DNA of 64,000 nucleotides, from NCBI RefSeq assembly GCF_023276435.1, contig NZ_JALLPO010000001.1:62001-126000 (forward strand). Reading direction: 5' to 3'. The notes beneath the pieces were generated by a model. That model worked only from the letters and a program-made list of their open reading frames with translations, searched no databases and was not told the origin of the DNA. This stretch comes from Sphaerisporangium perillae (GTDB lineage: Bacteria; Actinomycetota; Actinomycetes; Streptosporangiales; Streptosporangiaceae). Both the position numbers and the translations under genes were made by a program. Of the stretch, positions 48,546 through 56,710 are shown piece by piece (position 1 is the stretch's first letter; each line of letters opens with the position of its first letter).

Positions 48546-50618
48546 GTGGCTGATTCTGCAAGGCGTGATTGGTCACGTCCGCCAGGGCGCGGTGTGCTGG
48601 GTCCGGCGTGGTGGGCGGCGGTGGTCGCACGTTCCAGCGCTTGCTCTAGTGACGGCTCGGCTGCCCGAGACATCGATCCGCTGGTCGATCCGCTGGTCGA
48701 GCCGGGGGTTGATCCGCTCAGCGACGCGCATGACGCCCAAGCCCGTGACGTCCCTCCGCGTCCTCCTGTCGGTCTCAAGCATGCGAGTGCGGGTGCGGGT
48801 GCTGATGGCGCTGCTACCGGGGCTGGTGCGGGCGGCCGGGCGTCGTGGGTGTTGGTGGGACGGGTGCGGGAGGTCGCCGAGGAGTTGGCGGTGGCTGGGG
48901 TGCCGGAGTCGCCGGCGGTGTGCATGGCCGAGGTGGAGGATCTTTCGTTCGCACGTGATCGGCTGACCTCGGCGATCGCGGCGCGGGTGGGGCGGGTGCA
49001 TGGGTCGGGTGAGGCCAGGAGCCGGGGGCATGCCTCGACCAAGACGTGGTTGCGGTCGGAGTGCGGGATGAGCATGGCCGGGGCGGGGCGTGTGGTCGGT
49101 TTGGCGGTGGAGCTGGCGCGTCTGCCGCTGGTGCGCGAGCGGTTCGCGGCGGGGACCCTGACCGAGGGGTTGGTGTCGGCGATCTGTGGTGCCGTCGCGC
49201 CGTTGACCGATGATCAGGCCCAGCTGTCCGAGCCGATCCTGGTCCGTCTGGCCGATCAGGCGAGCCCGGTGGAGGTGGCCCGGGCGGGTCGTTACCTGCG
49301 CGAGGTGCTCTCCCCTGACGAGGCGGCGCAGGAGGCCGACGCCGACTACGCGGCGCGGTTCCTCATCGTGCGCCCGACCGATTCGGGTGGGGTGGAGGGG
49401 GAGTTTCGGTTGCCGCGTGAGGCCGCCGGCCGGTTGCGGGCGCTGCTGGACGCCTACGCCAAGCCTCGGGCCGAAGGCGATGATCGCCCGCTGCGGGTGC
49501 GAAACGCTGATGCGTTGATCGCGCTTTTGGAGAAGAAGATCACCACTGAGCTGCTGGTCCTGGTCAACGCCGGTTCCCTCCCCGACGACCCTCCCGAGCC
49601 GACGTGCGCGGAGCACGGCACTCCCACAGCCCCCGATGCCGTCGCCTCGACCGAACCGACTCCAACATCCATGAAAGTCGTCAGGCCCTCTCGTTTCTCC
49701 CGGGGAGATGCGGGGTGTGTGGAAGGTGGCGGGGCTGTCGTGCCGCCTGCCGAGGCAGCGGGTCTCGTGGGTGCTGTCGGGTCTTCTCGGGTCTTGGTGG
49801 GTGGTGCCGCCGGGTGTGTGGGAGGTGGCGAGCCTGTCGTACCGCCTGTGGGCGCTGGGGGTTCCGTGGAGGCTGTGGGGTCTTCTCGGTTCTCGAGTGG
49901 TGATGCCGCCGGACGTGTGGAAGGTGGCGGGCTCGTCGTGCCGCCTGTCGAGGCTGCGGGTTCCGTGGAAGCTGTCGGGTCTTTTCGGTTCTCGGGGGGT
50001 GATGTCGGGCGTGTGGGAGGTGGCGGGGCTGTCGTGCCGCCTGTCGAGGCAGCGGGATCCGTGGACGCTGTCAGGTCACTCCGGTTCTCGCAGGGTGTGG
50101 GAGGTGGCGGGTCTGTCGGGTCGGCTTCTGGGGGTGCGCAGGCTGCACGAGTCGGCGGGGCTGTTGGTGATGGGTGCGGGAGGTGCGGGCATAGGGCGGA
50201 TCGGTGGTTGCCTGGTCTCTTGGCGGCTACCGGGCAGTTGTTGCCGGTCGGGGATGTCCAGCGGCTGGCCCGCACTTCCACCTTGGTGCGGATCGTGATG
50301 GACGCCCAGGGGCAGGTGCTGGACATGGGTCGCAAGGTACGGCTCGCCACTCCTGCCCAGCGGCGGTCGGTGGTCGCGCGATATGCCACCTGCTGGGTGG
50401 ACGGTTGCCCGCTCCCCGCCACCATGTGCCAGCTCGACCACGCCGACGGCTGGGCAGAAGGTGGACCGACCGACCTGGCCAACCTCGGACCGGCCTGCCA
50501 GTTCCACAACCGCGACCGTTACCGCCACCCCGACCGCTACCAACGCCGTCGTGTCGGTAAAGACCGCTGGAGCTACACCTATCTCGGCCGTACCCCCCGC
50601 CCACACCAGCGGACATGA
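48546..50618 (+). CDS. DUF222-HNH endonuclease-type protein with a repeat-expanded middle
   Basis: 690 residues from a GTG at 48546 with GGAGG before it. Residues about 100-330 are the DUF222 helical region (MAEVEDLSFARDRLTSAIAA, STKTWLRSECGMSMAGAGRV). Residues about 381-510 are four tandem copies of a 32-33-residue Gly/Val-rich unit. Residues about 615-655 are the HNH domain (CWVDGCPLPATMCQLDHADG, GPTDLANLGPACQFHNRD). DUF222-HNH proteins are multicopy in actinobacteria and are likely homing-type or mobile nucleases. The unit is inserted between the two standard domains. The stop codon is inside a tandem repeat. Confidence 0.88.
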   Translation: MADSARRDWSRPPGRGVLGPAWWAAVVARSSACSSDGSAARDIDPLVDPLVEPGVDPLSDAHDAQARDVPPRPPVGLKHASAGAGADGAATGAGAGGRASWVLVGRVREVAEELAVAGVPESPAVCMAEVEDLSFARDRLTSAIAARVGRVHGSGEARSRGHASTKTWLRSECGMSMAGAGRVVGLAVELARLPLVRERFAAGTLTEGLVSAICGAVAPLTDDQAQLSEPILVRLADQASPVEVARAGRYLREVLSPDEAAQEADADYAARFLIVRPTDSGGVEGEFRLPREAAGRLRALLDAYAKPRAEGDDRPLRVRNADALIALLEKKITTELLVLVNAGSLPDDPPEPTCAEHGTPTAPDAVASTEPTPTSMKVVRPSRFSRGDAGCVEGGGAVVPPAEAAGLVGAVGSSRVLVGGAAGCVGGGEPVVPPVGAGGSVEAVGSSRFSSGDAAGRVEGGGLVVPPVEAAGSVEAVGSFRFSGGDVGRVGGGGAVVPPVEAAGSVDAVRSLRFSQGVGGGGSVGSASGGAQAARVGGAVGDGCGRCGHRADRWLPGLLAATGQLLPVGDVQRLARTSTLVRIVMDAQGQVLDMGRKVRLATPAQRRSVVARYATCWVDGCPLPATMCQLDHADGWAEGGPTDLANLGPACQFHNRDRYRHPDRYQRRRVGKDRWSYTYLGRTPRPHQRT
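49686..50075. repeat. Four ~97-bp coding repeats in the HNH gene
   Basis: Four copies of a 96-99-base unit encode variants of SSRFSSGDAAGRVEGGG then VVPPVEAAGSVEAVG. Copies 1, 3 and 4 are the closest; a fifth partial copy starts at 50076 (SLRFSQG). Confidence 0.85.
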
Positions 50619-50694
50619 GGTCCAAGCGGGTTGCGAACGCTGCAGTTCGCCAGCGGACATGATGTCCAGCGGGTCGTGAGCACCCCAGTTCCAC
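50607..50694. repeat. 44-bp tandem repeat containing the HNH stop codon
   Basis: Two imperfect copies, both beginning CCAGCGGACATGA, start at 50607 and 50651. The TGA of the HNH gene (50616-50618) lies in the first copy. Confidence 0.8.
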
Positions 50695-50772
50695 TAGCGA
50701 ACCGGCTGGGCTGGGTGATTGGCCGATTTCGGCGTGCCATCGCATGGGGGGCTGTTGTCGGTGGGCTCGCGA

Positions 50773-50864
50773 CGGAACGTTCGGTTCGCGACGGATGACG
50801 GATCGTTCGGGACGTGACGGATCGTTCGGCAACGTGATCGTTCGGCAACGTGACAGATCGTTCG
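50773..50864. repeat. Iterated GATCGTTCG motif between convergent genes
   Basis: GATCGTTCG occurs at 50801, 50820, 50836 and 50856, with a related AACGTTCG at about 50776. Spacings are 16-20 bases. The array fills the gap between the HNH gene and the aldo/keto reductase remnant. Confidence 0.75.
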
Positions 50865-50879
50865 AGTCGTGACGGAGGG

Positions 50880-51620
50880 TCAGGCGAGCTTGTCCAGGGT
50901 GGTGATGTCGTCGCTGGTCAGGTGCAGGTGGGCAGCAGCCAGGTTCTCCTCCAGGTGGGCGAGGGAGGAAGTGCCAGGGATGGCGAGGGTGACCGGTGAG
51001 CGGCGGAGGAGCCAGGCGAGTGCCACTTGTGCTCGGGTGGCGCCGTACCGGTCGGCGATCTCATCGAGCGTTGTGAGCTGTTCGACGGTCGGGGCCATCC
51101 CGGGCGGGGCCTGCGAGAGGTCCAGGGCGGGGCGTAGCATCCCGGCGGCGAGGGGGAAATAGGGACGAACGCGATACCGGCGTCCTCGCACACGGACAGG
51201 ACATCCGCGCTGGATCGGTCGAAGATGTGGAAGCGGTTCTGCACCGCCACCACGGGGGCGATCTCCAGGGCCTCGGCGAGCCGGCCTGTCGTCACGCCGC
51301 TGAGCCCGAGGTGGTGGATGAGCCCGCGCCGCCGCAGCTCGGCGAGCGTGCCGAACGACTCGGCGAAGGGCGTGTCGCCGGGGAACATGAGCCCGTCCCC
51401 GCCCGCCCGCAGGTACACCAGGTCGAGGCGGTCCTTGCCCAGCCGGACGAGGTTCTCTTCGACCTGTTCGCGGAGCTGCGCCGGTTCGCCGGCGGCGTTC
51501 CAGCTCTGCCACTCGTCTCGGACCACGCCCACCTTGGTGGCGATGACCAGGTCGCCGGGATAGGGGAGTGGCCTCTCGGGCCCGTCGCGGGCCGGCTGCC
51601 TCGTCCGTGAGCCGATCTCG
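50880..51620 (-). pseudogene. Aldo/keto reductase, frameshifted and 5'-truncated
   Basis: Remains of an NADP-dependent aldo/keto reductase. One frame gives YPGDLVIATKVGVVRDEWQ, QVEENLVRLGKDRLDLVYL, LIHHLGLSGVTTGRLAEALE and VVAVQNRFHIFDR; another gives YFPLAAGMLRPALDL, YGATRAQVALAWLLRRSPVT and LAIPGTSSLAHLEENLAAAH. The frames meet near 51161-51164, where a run of C appears one base short. The N-terminal quarter, with the catalytic Asp and Tyr (DxADxYG region), is missing before the divergent gene at 51735. Both defects argue for a dead gene. Confidence 0.82.
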
Positions 51621-51734
51621 CATCCTGTGAAGAGCCTCTGGGCGGCGCAGTCAGGCTTCCCTGTCAGGAAGCGTGATGGAACAGGAATCTTCGCGATTCG
51701 GGTAGATCATGGTTTGCCGTTAAAGTGACCGGCC

Positions 51735-52271
51735 ATGGCGCGGTTCGTGATGCGTGTCCTGGCACCCCTGCGGGTTCGGCGCGCCGTACTCGGCCGGTTC
51801 GATGCCCGTTATGTCACGCGGGCCGATCACCGGCAGGACGTCCGGGATGCCCTCTGGGAGGTCCAGGCGGTCAAGCGTGAGATCGAGGCCCTGCGGCGCG
51901 AGGTCGAGCAGCTCCGCAAGGAGATCAGGCGCGGGACTTCCGCGTCCCCTGGCGCGGCCGCCGCCACGAAGGCCGAGGAGGCGCTTCGGCTCGCCACGGA
52001 GACCGCGTCGGCGGTGGATCATCTGCTCCAGGAGGAGATCCGGCTCTGGCAGGCGATCGACGGCATCCGCGAGGACGGCGCCGCTCCGATCGGTGAAGGC
52101 GCCGCTCCGGTGGATCAAGGCGCCGCTCCGGTCGATCAAGGCGTTGCTCCGGCTGCCGGAGATGCGGCTCCCTCTGACGCCGCTCCCCGTGGTGCCGCTC
52201 CCCGTGGTGCCGCTCCGAAGCGTGGCGGCAGAGCCGGGAGGGCCGCTCCCGGCGATGAGGCGGCTTCGTGA
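51735..52271 (+). CDS. Coiled-coil hypothetical protein, first gene of the 51.7-56.7 kb operon
   Basis: 178 residues. The basic N-terminus (MARFVMRVLAPLRVRRAVLG) could contact membrane or nucleic acid. A heptad-rich coiled coil follows (about residues 38-65: LWEVQAVKREIEALRREVEQ, LRKEI). The C-terminal 60 residues are low-complexity repeats (GAAPVDQGAAPVDQGV). No family recognised. Its stop overlaps the start of the PP-loop gene (GTGA), which ties the two together; a scaffold or partner role is a guess. Confidence 0.72.
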   Translation: MARFVMRVLAPLRVRRAVLGRFDARYVTRADHRQDVRDALWEVQAVKREIEALRREVEQLRKEIRRGTSASPGAAAATKAEEALRLATETASAVDHLLQEEIRLWQAIDGIREDGAAPIGEGAAPVDQGAAPVDQGVAPAAGDAAPSDAAPRGAAPRGAAPKRGGRAGRAAPGDEAAS

Positions 52272-53677
52272 GGGCGAGCTGGGCATTCGAGGAGGGCCTC
52301 TGGCGGCTGCGCCTCCGGCTGGACGCCGGTGAGGAACTTGCCGGAACCGTCACCGATGGGCAGCGGGTCGAACTGGCCACTGACACGTGCCACGTGCGTC
52401 TGCCGCGTAGCACAGGCCCTACCGCTACCGGCCGCACCGCTACCGGCTCTGCCGCTATCGGCCGCACAGGAACCGGCTCTGCCGCTATCGGCCGCACCGC
52501 TACCGGCTCTGCCGCTATCGGCCGCACAGGAACCGGCTCTGCCGCTATCGGCCGCACCGCTACCGGCTCTGCCGTTAACGGCTCCGCTGCCGGTCTCGAC
52601 TCGGTTCATCCCGATCTGCTGGCGCTCGCGGCCTGGACCGTCGCCGCGCCGTGGGCGGTGGGCCGCGTCGTCTTCGACCGGCCGATCTCTCCTGACCTGG
52701 CCGAGGCGTTCCACAGCGGCTGGGGGATCGAGGCGGGGCCCGTCGGTGGGACGCCCCGGTCGGGCACGCGGCTGGCGATCTCCTACAGCGGCGGCGCCGA
52801 TTCGGCCGCCGTGGCCGCGATGCTGCCGGACGCGCCGCTGATCCACTTCCGCAGGGTGAGCCATCCCCGGATCCCGAACCGGTGGACGCACTACAGGTCG
52901 GACGTGCTGGCGGCGCTCGCGGAGAAGACCGGCAGGGACGTGACGCCCGTCGAGTCGGATCTTGAGTTCCTGCTGCGGTCCCCGCGCCCGGGGTACCCCG
53001 AGCATCACGCCGTCATGGTGGGCGCCATCCTGCTCGCCGATGCCATGGACCTGGGGGGCGTGGCCCTGGGCTACGAGATCGGCTCGCGGTGGCTGGGCGG
53101 TGGCCGGTACGTCCACCGGTTCACGCCGGACAACCCGATGTGGTCCGGGCACGGGCCGTGGGGCCGGCTCTTCGCCGCCGCGGGACTGCCGCTGGTGCTG
53201 CCGGTAGGCGGGATCAGCGAGGCGATGACCATGCGGCTCGCGCTCGGGTCCGAGCTGCGCGACCAGGTACGCTGGTGCTTGCGCGGCGACGGCAGCGGGC
53301 CGTGTGGCCGGTGCGGGAAATGCCTGTACAAGGAGCTCATCCAGGCTGCCGTCGAGCGGCGTCCGATGCGTACGACGATCACCGCCGACCGTCCGGTCGC
53401 CCGCAAGTGGCAGCAGCCCCCGCCCTACGGGGGCCAGGAGATGATCGAGTACGGCTGCGCCCACGTCCCGGGCATCGAGGACACCCCCTTCGCCCGTGCG
53501 GCCGAGTACCTCAAGGCCACGCCGGAGTCCACGCGGTGGCTGGAGCGGTGCTACCCTCCCGCCGTCGAGGAGATCCCCGCGCGGTGGCGGGGCACGATCG
53601 AGACGATCATGGCCCGCGAGTTCGGCTTCATGGAGGCCGGCGACGTCAAGCGGGTAGAGAGCTGGGGAGGGCGATGA
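52268..53677 (+). CDS. PP-loop ATPase-like protein (QueC/adenylating-type fold)
   Basis: 469 residues from a GTG at 52268. Residues about 56-105 are a repeat (SAAIGRTATG/SAAIGRTGTG). The core carries the PP-loop SYSGGADSAAVAAML (SGGADS at 174-179), as in enzymes that adenylate a carboxyl or carbonyl group (QueC, asparagine synthase, tRNA thiolases). A Cys cluster CGRCGKCLYKEL near residue 345 resembles the zinc site of QueC. Downstream are conserved-looking PPPYGGQEMIEYGCAHVPGI and ESTRWLERCYPPAVEEIP. I think it belongs to the DUF6395-like group, but the substrate is unknown. It overlaps both neighbours by four bases. Confidence 0.8.
   Translation: MRASWAFEEGLWRLRLRLDAGEELAGTVTDGQRVELATDTCHVRLPRSTGPTATGRTATGSAAIGRTGTGSAAIGRTATGSAAIGRTGTGSAAIGRTATGSAVNGSAAGLDSVHPDLLALAAWTVAAPWAVGRVVFDRPISPDLAEAFHSGWGIEAGPVGGTPRSGTRLAISYSGGADSAAVAAMLPDAPLIHFRRVSHPRIPNRWTHYRSDVLAALAEKTGRDVTPVESDLEFLLRSPRPGYPEHHAVMVGAILLADAMDLGGVALGYEIGSRWLGGGRYVHRFTPDNPMWSGHGPWGRLFAAAGLPLVLPVGGISEAMTMRLALGSELRDQVRWCLRGDGSGPCGRCGKCLYKELIQAAVERRPMRTTITADRPVARKWQQPPPYGGQEMIEYGCAHVPGIEDTPFARAAEYLKATPESTRWLERCYPPAVEEIPARWRGTIETIMAREFGFMEAGDVKRVESWGGR
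52438..52577. repeat. 60-bp perfect tandem duplication (30-bp subunits)
   Basis: Bases 52438-52497 and 52498-52557 are identical, followed by a partial third copy. Each 60-base unit is two 30-base subunits that differ at their first few bases (CGCTACCGGC or AGGAACCGGC). They encode RTATGSAAIG and RTGTGSAAIG decapeptides in the PP-loop protein. Perfect identity points to recent slippage. Confidence 0.95.
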
Positions 53678-54516
53678 AGGTCTATGTGTCGGTCGACATG
53701 GAGGGTGTGACCGGGCTCACCGACCCCGAGGAGATGCACACCGGAGGCCGCGGCTACGAGCGCGGTTGCGAGCTGATGACGGCGGACGCCAACGCGGTGA
53801 TCGCGGGGGCCTTCGAGGCCGGCGCCTCGACGGTGACCGTGAACGACGCCCACGGCTCGACCAAGAACCTCCGCGTCGACCTGCTCGACCCGAGGGCCTC
53901 GCTGATCCGGGGACCGGGCAAGCCGATGCGCATGGCGCAGGGGCTGACCGCCGACTTCCAGGCCGCCTGCTTCGCCGGCTACCACGCTCGCGCCGGGGTC
54001 CAGCACGGTGTGCTCAACCACACGTGGATGGGCAAGGAGATCCAGAACGTCTACCTCAACGGCGAGGTCTGCGGCGAGACGCGGCTGGTGGCCGGGGTCG
54101 CCGGGTTCCTCGGAGTGCCGGTGGCGCTGGTCACCGGTGACGAGGCGGTGTGCGAGGAGGCGCGGGAGCTCCTCGGCGACGTGGAGACCGTCGCGGTCAA
54201 GAAGGGCATCGACAGGTTCGCCGCCGAGCTGCTGCCGCCCAGCGTCGCCCAGGCGCTGATCAGGGAGGCCGCGGCCCGGGCGATCAACCGGCTGAGCGAC
54301 TTCCGGCCGTACGTGATCGCCCCGCCGTTCACGCTGGGGATCGAGTGGAACTCCACGGCCATCGCCGCGGGTTGCTCCCTCATCCCGGGCGTCCGGCAGG
54401 CGGGCCCGCGGCACATCGAGTTCACCACCGAGGACTTCAGGGACATCATGGCGCTGCTCGGCCTCTTCGCGATGATCGCGGGTCAGGTGGCGTGCAGCAG
54501 CGGCGTGTACGGCTGA
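53674..54516 (+). CDS. M55-family D-aminopeptidase (DppA-like)
   Basis: 280-residue zinc peptidase of family M55. The metal ligands align with Bacillus DppA: Asp8 and Glu10 in SVDMEG, His60 in VNDAHGS and His104 in GYHARAG; Glu131 in YLNGEVCGE is the probable last ligand, and His116 in NHTWMG the probable catalytic residue. DppA releases D-alanine from D-Ala-D-Ala or short D-peptides. No signal peptide, so it is cytoplasmic. The ATG at 53674 overlaps the PP-loop gene stop. It suggests that the operon handles D-amino-acid peptides, perhaps from cell wall turnover. Confidence 0.92.
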   Translation: MKVYVSVDMEGVTGLTDPEEMHTGGRGYERGCELMTADANAVIAGAFEAGASTVTVNDAHGSTKNLRVDLLDPRASLIRGPGKPMRMAQGLTADFQAACFAGYHARAGVQHGVLNHTWMGKEIQNVYLNGEVCGETRLVAGVAGFLGVPVALVTGDEAVCEEARELLGDVETVAVKKGIDRFAAELLPPSVAQALIREAAARAINRLSDFRPYVIAPPFTLGIEWNSTAIAAGCSLIPGVRQAGPRHIEFTTEDFRDIMALLGLFAMIAGQVACSSGVYG

Positions 54517-54520
54517 GCCT

Positions 54521-56182
54521 GTGCGAAACGATGGCTTACCGGGGCAAGATGGCTTACCGGGGCAAAGGGATGGCCTGACGCGGCGGTCGCTGCTGGTCGG
54601 CATCGGCGCGGCCGGTGGCGCGGGCGCGATGTACGCCGCGATGGGGGCGCTGGGACTGGCCCCGGCGAAGGGCACGCCGCCCGTGCCGGTCGTCGGCGGG
54701 ACGGCCGCCCCCTCGCCGTACGTCCCGCCGCAGCGTTCGGACTTCGCCCTGCGCGGCGGGCGCCCCGCGTCGGTGCTCGTGCTCGGCGCGGGCGTGGCCG
54801 GCCTGGCGTGCGCGTACGAGCTGGGCAAGGCGGGGTACGACTGCACGGTGCTGGAGGCCCGCGACCGGGTGGGCGGGCGCAGCCTCACCTTGCGCGGGGG
54901 CGACACCGTGACCGAGCTGCCCGTCCAGGGCGCGGCCGGCTCGGCGTCCCCGGGGGACACGCAGCGGGTGACCTTCGGGGAGGGCACGTACTTCAACGCG
55001 GGTCCCGCCCGCATCGCCCAGTGGATGGTGACGCTCGACTACTGCCGCGAGCTGGGCGTCCCGCTGGAGGTGTTCGTCAACTCAAACTCGGCCGCCTACG
55101 TGCTCACGGCCGGGATGAAGGCCCCCGTGCGGGTCCGGACGGCACGCGCCGACGCCTACGGGTACATCTCCGAGCTGCTGGCCAAGGCGGCCGACGCCGG
55201 GGCGCTGGACGCCCGCCTGACCGGCGCCGACAAGGAGCGACTGCTGGACTTCCTGTCCGCCTTCGGGGAGATCGGCCCGTCCCACGACTACACCGGGGGC
55301 GAGCGGCGCGGCTACCGGGTGAACCCGGGCATCGGGCAGGGGTCCGAGCTCGGCGCCCCTCCCTCGCTCACCGAGGTCCTGAGCCAGGGCCTCGGCCGGG
55401 TGCTGACCATGGACGCGGGCTACGAGCAGGCGATGCCGATGTTCCAGCCGGTGGGCGGGATGGACGCCATCGTCCACGCGCTGGCGCGGCAGGTGGGCGC
55501 CGATCGGATCAGGACCGGCACGCGCGTCACGAAGATCACGAACACCCCGGACGGGGTCGAGGTGGCGGTCGAGGGCGGCGCGCCGCTGAGGGCCGAGTAC
55601 TGCGTCGCGGCCCTTCCTCCGCATCTGCTCGCCCGCATCCCGGGCAATCTCGGCGCCGACGTCCAGGCCGCCCTGGCCACTCCGGTCCCGCTGGCGGCGG
55701 GCAAGCTCGGCCTTGAGTACGGCCGGCGCTGGTGGGAGATCGAGGACCGCGTGTACGGCGGCGCCACGGAGACCGACCTGGACGTCGGCCACATCTGGTA
55801 CCCCTCCCACGGCTTCCACGGCCCGCGCGGCCTGGTCGTGGGCTACTACAACACCGGCGAGGACGCCGATTCCTACAGCGAGATGACCCACGCGCGGCGC
55901 CTGCGCCGGGCCATCGCGCAGGGGCGCAGGGTCCACGGCGCGAAGTACGGCGCCGATCTGCTGGCGAGCGCCTCGGTCTCCTGGCGGCGGCAGCCGCACA
56001 TCGAGGGCGCTTGGGTGCGCTGGCCGTCGATGGGCGGGTTGAGGCTGCTCCAGCGCCCGGCCGGGCGGGTCTACTTCGCGGGGGATTGGCTCACCCATCT
56101 GATCGCCTGGCAGGCGGGGGCCTTCGAGTCGGCCCGTAAGGTGGTCACCGAACTCCACCATCGCGTGCTGAAGGAGGCATGA
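54521..56182 (+). CDS. Tat-exported FAD-dependent amine oxidase
   Basis: 553-residue flavin amine oxidase (monoamine/L-amino-acid oxidase superfamily). A twin-arginine signal (LTRRSLLVGIGAAGGAGAMY) lies about 20 residues in. The FAD-binding Rossmann motif is VLVLGAGVAGLACAYELGKA with the acidic end of strand 2 in VLEARDRVGGRS; the C-terminal FAD segment is GRVYFAGDWLTHLIAWQAGA. The GTG at 54521 is the only reasonable start; the N-terminal residues DGLPGQDGLPGQ come from an 18-base tandem repeat. It starts 4 bases after the M55 stop. Substrate unknown; an amine or amino acid released by its neighbours is plausible. Confidence 0.88.
   Translation: MRNDGLPGQDGLPGQRDGLTRRSLLVGIGAAGGAGAMYAAMGALGLAPAKGTPPVPVVGGTAAPSPYVPPQRSDFALRGGRPASVLVLGAGVAGLACAYELGKAGYDCTVLEARDRVGGRSLTLRGGDTVTELPVQGAAGSASPGDTQRVTFGEGTYFNAGPARIAQWMVTLDYCRELGVPLEVFVNSNSAAYVLTAGMKAPVRVRTARADAYGYISELLAKAADAGALDARLTGADKERLLDFLSAFGEIGPSHDYTGGERRGYRVNPGIGQGSELGAPPSLTEVLSQGLGRVLTMDAGYEQAMPMFQPVGGMDAIVHALARQVGADRIRTGTRVTKITNTPDGVEVAVEGGAPLRAEYCVAALPPHLLARIPGNLGADVQAALATPVPLAAGKLGLEYGRRWWEIEDRVYGGATETDLDVGHIWYPSHGFHGPRGLVVGYYNTGEDADSYSEMTHARRLRRAIAQGRRVHGAKYGADLLASASVSWRRQPHIEGAWVRWPSMGGLRLLQRPAGRVYFAGDWLTHLIAWQAGAFESARKVVTELHHRVLKEA
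54530..54565. repeat. 18-bp tandem duplication at the 5' end of the amine oxidase gene
   Basis: GATGGCTTACCGGGGCAA occurs twice in a row and adds a duplicated DGLPGQ hexapeptide before the Tat signal. Confidence 0.92.
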
Positions 56183-56185
56183 CCC

Positions 56186-56710
56186 ATGAAGCTGGGCACG
56201 CTCGAGTGGGTGCCCGCCGGGGAACGGCCGGACCTGCTCGCCGACCCGGTCGCCCGCGCGGTCCAGACGATGACCGACGAGGTGGCGGTGGCGCCGATCG
56301 ACCCCGCGCTGGCCGACACCGCCGCCTTCTGCGAGCGGTACGCCGTGGCGCTGGACGATTCGGCCAACTGCGTGATCGTGGCGGCCAAGCGGGGCGGTGA
56401 GACGCGGTACGCGGCGGTCATGGTGCTCGCGACGATGCGCGCCGATGTCAACGGGGTGATCCGCCGCCACCTGGACGCGCGCAAGGCCTCCTTCGCCCCG
56501 CAGCCGGACGCCGTCGAGCTGTCCGGCATGGAGTTCGGCGGCATCACTCCTCTCGGGCTCCCCGAGGACTGGCCCGTGCTGGTGGACGCCGAGGTCGCGC
56601 GGCGGCCGTACGTGGTCATCGGCAGCGGAATCCGGGGCTCCAAGCTGGCGCTCGCGGGCGAGGCCCTCACCCGTCTCAAGACCGCTGAAGTGGTCTCTCT
56701 CGCCCAGTGA
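56186..56710 (+). CDS. YbaK/EbsC-family aminoacyl-tRNA deacylase-like protein
   Basis: 174-residue stand-alone editing-domain protein of the YbaK/ProX type, which hydrolyses mischarged aminoacyl-tRNA. Landmarks are DDSANCVIVAAKRGGETRYA, RHLDARKASFAPQPDAVELS with the conserved Lys, and FGGITPLGLPEDWPVLVDAE followed by VVIGSGIRGSKLALAGEAL. The ATG at 56186 follows AAGGAGG at 8 bases and lies 3 bases after the amine oxidase stop. It ends the five-gene unit. In this context it may protect tRNA charging from an unusual amino acid made or freed by the operon; that is inference. Confidence 0.87.
   Translation: MKLGTLEWVPAGERPDLLADPVARAVQTMTDEVAVAPIDPALADTAAFCERYAVALDDSANCVIVAAKRGGETRYAAVMVLATMRADVNGVIRRHLDARKASFAPQPDAVELSGMEFGGITPLGLPEDWPVLVDAEVARRPYVVIGSGIRGSKLALAGEALTRLKTAEVVSLAQ

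Noticed and set aside
49686-50864. Repeat arrays considered as a CRISPR or an integron
   Set aside because: The units are contiguous with no unique spacers, one array is coding, and no cas or integrase genes are present.
48546-51620. HNH gene plus pseudogene considered as a mobile element insertion
   Set aside because: No transposase, integrase, terminal inverted repeats or target-site duplications could be found by eye.
54531-54578. 15-codon ORF MAYRGKMAYRGKGMA over the 5' end of the amine oxidase gene
   Set aside because: It is a by-product of the 18-base tandem duplication in another frame and has no ribosome site of its own.
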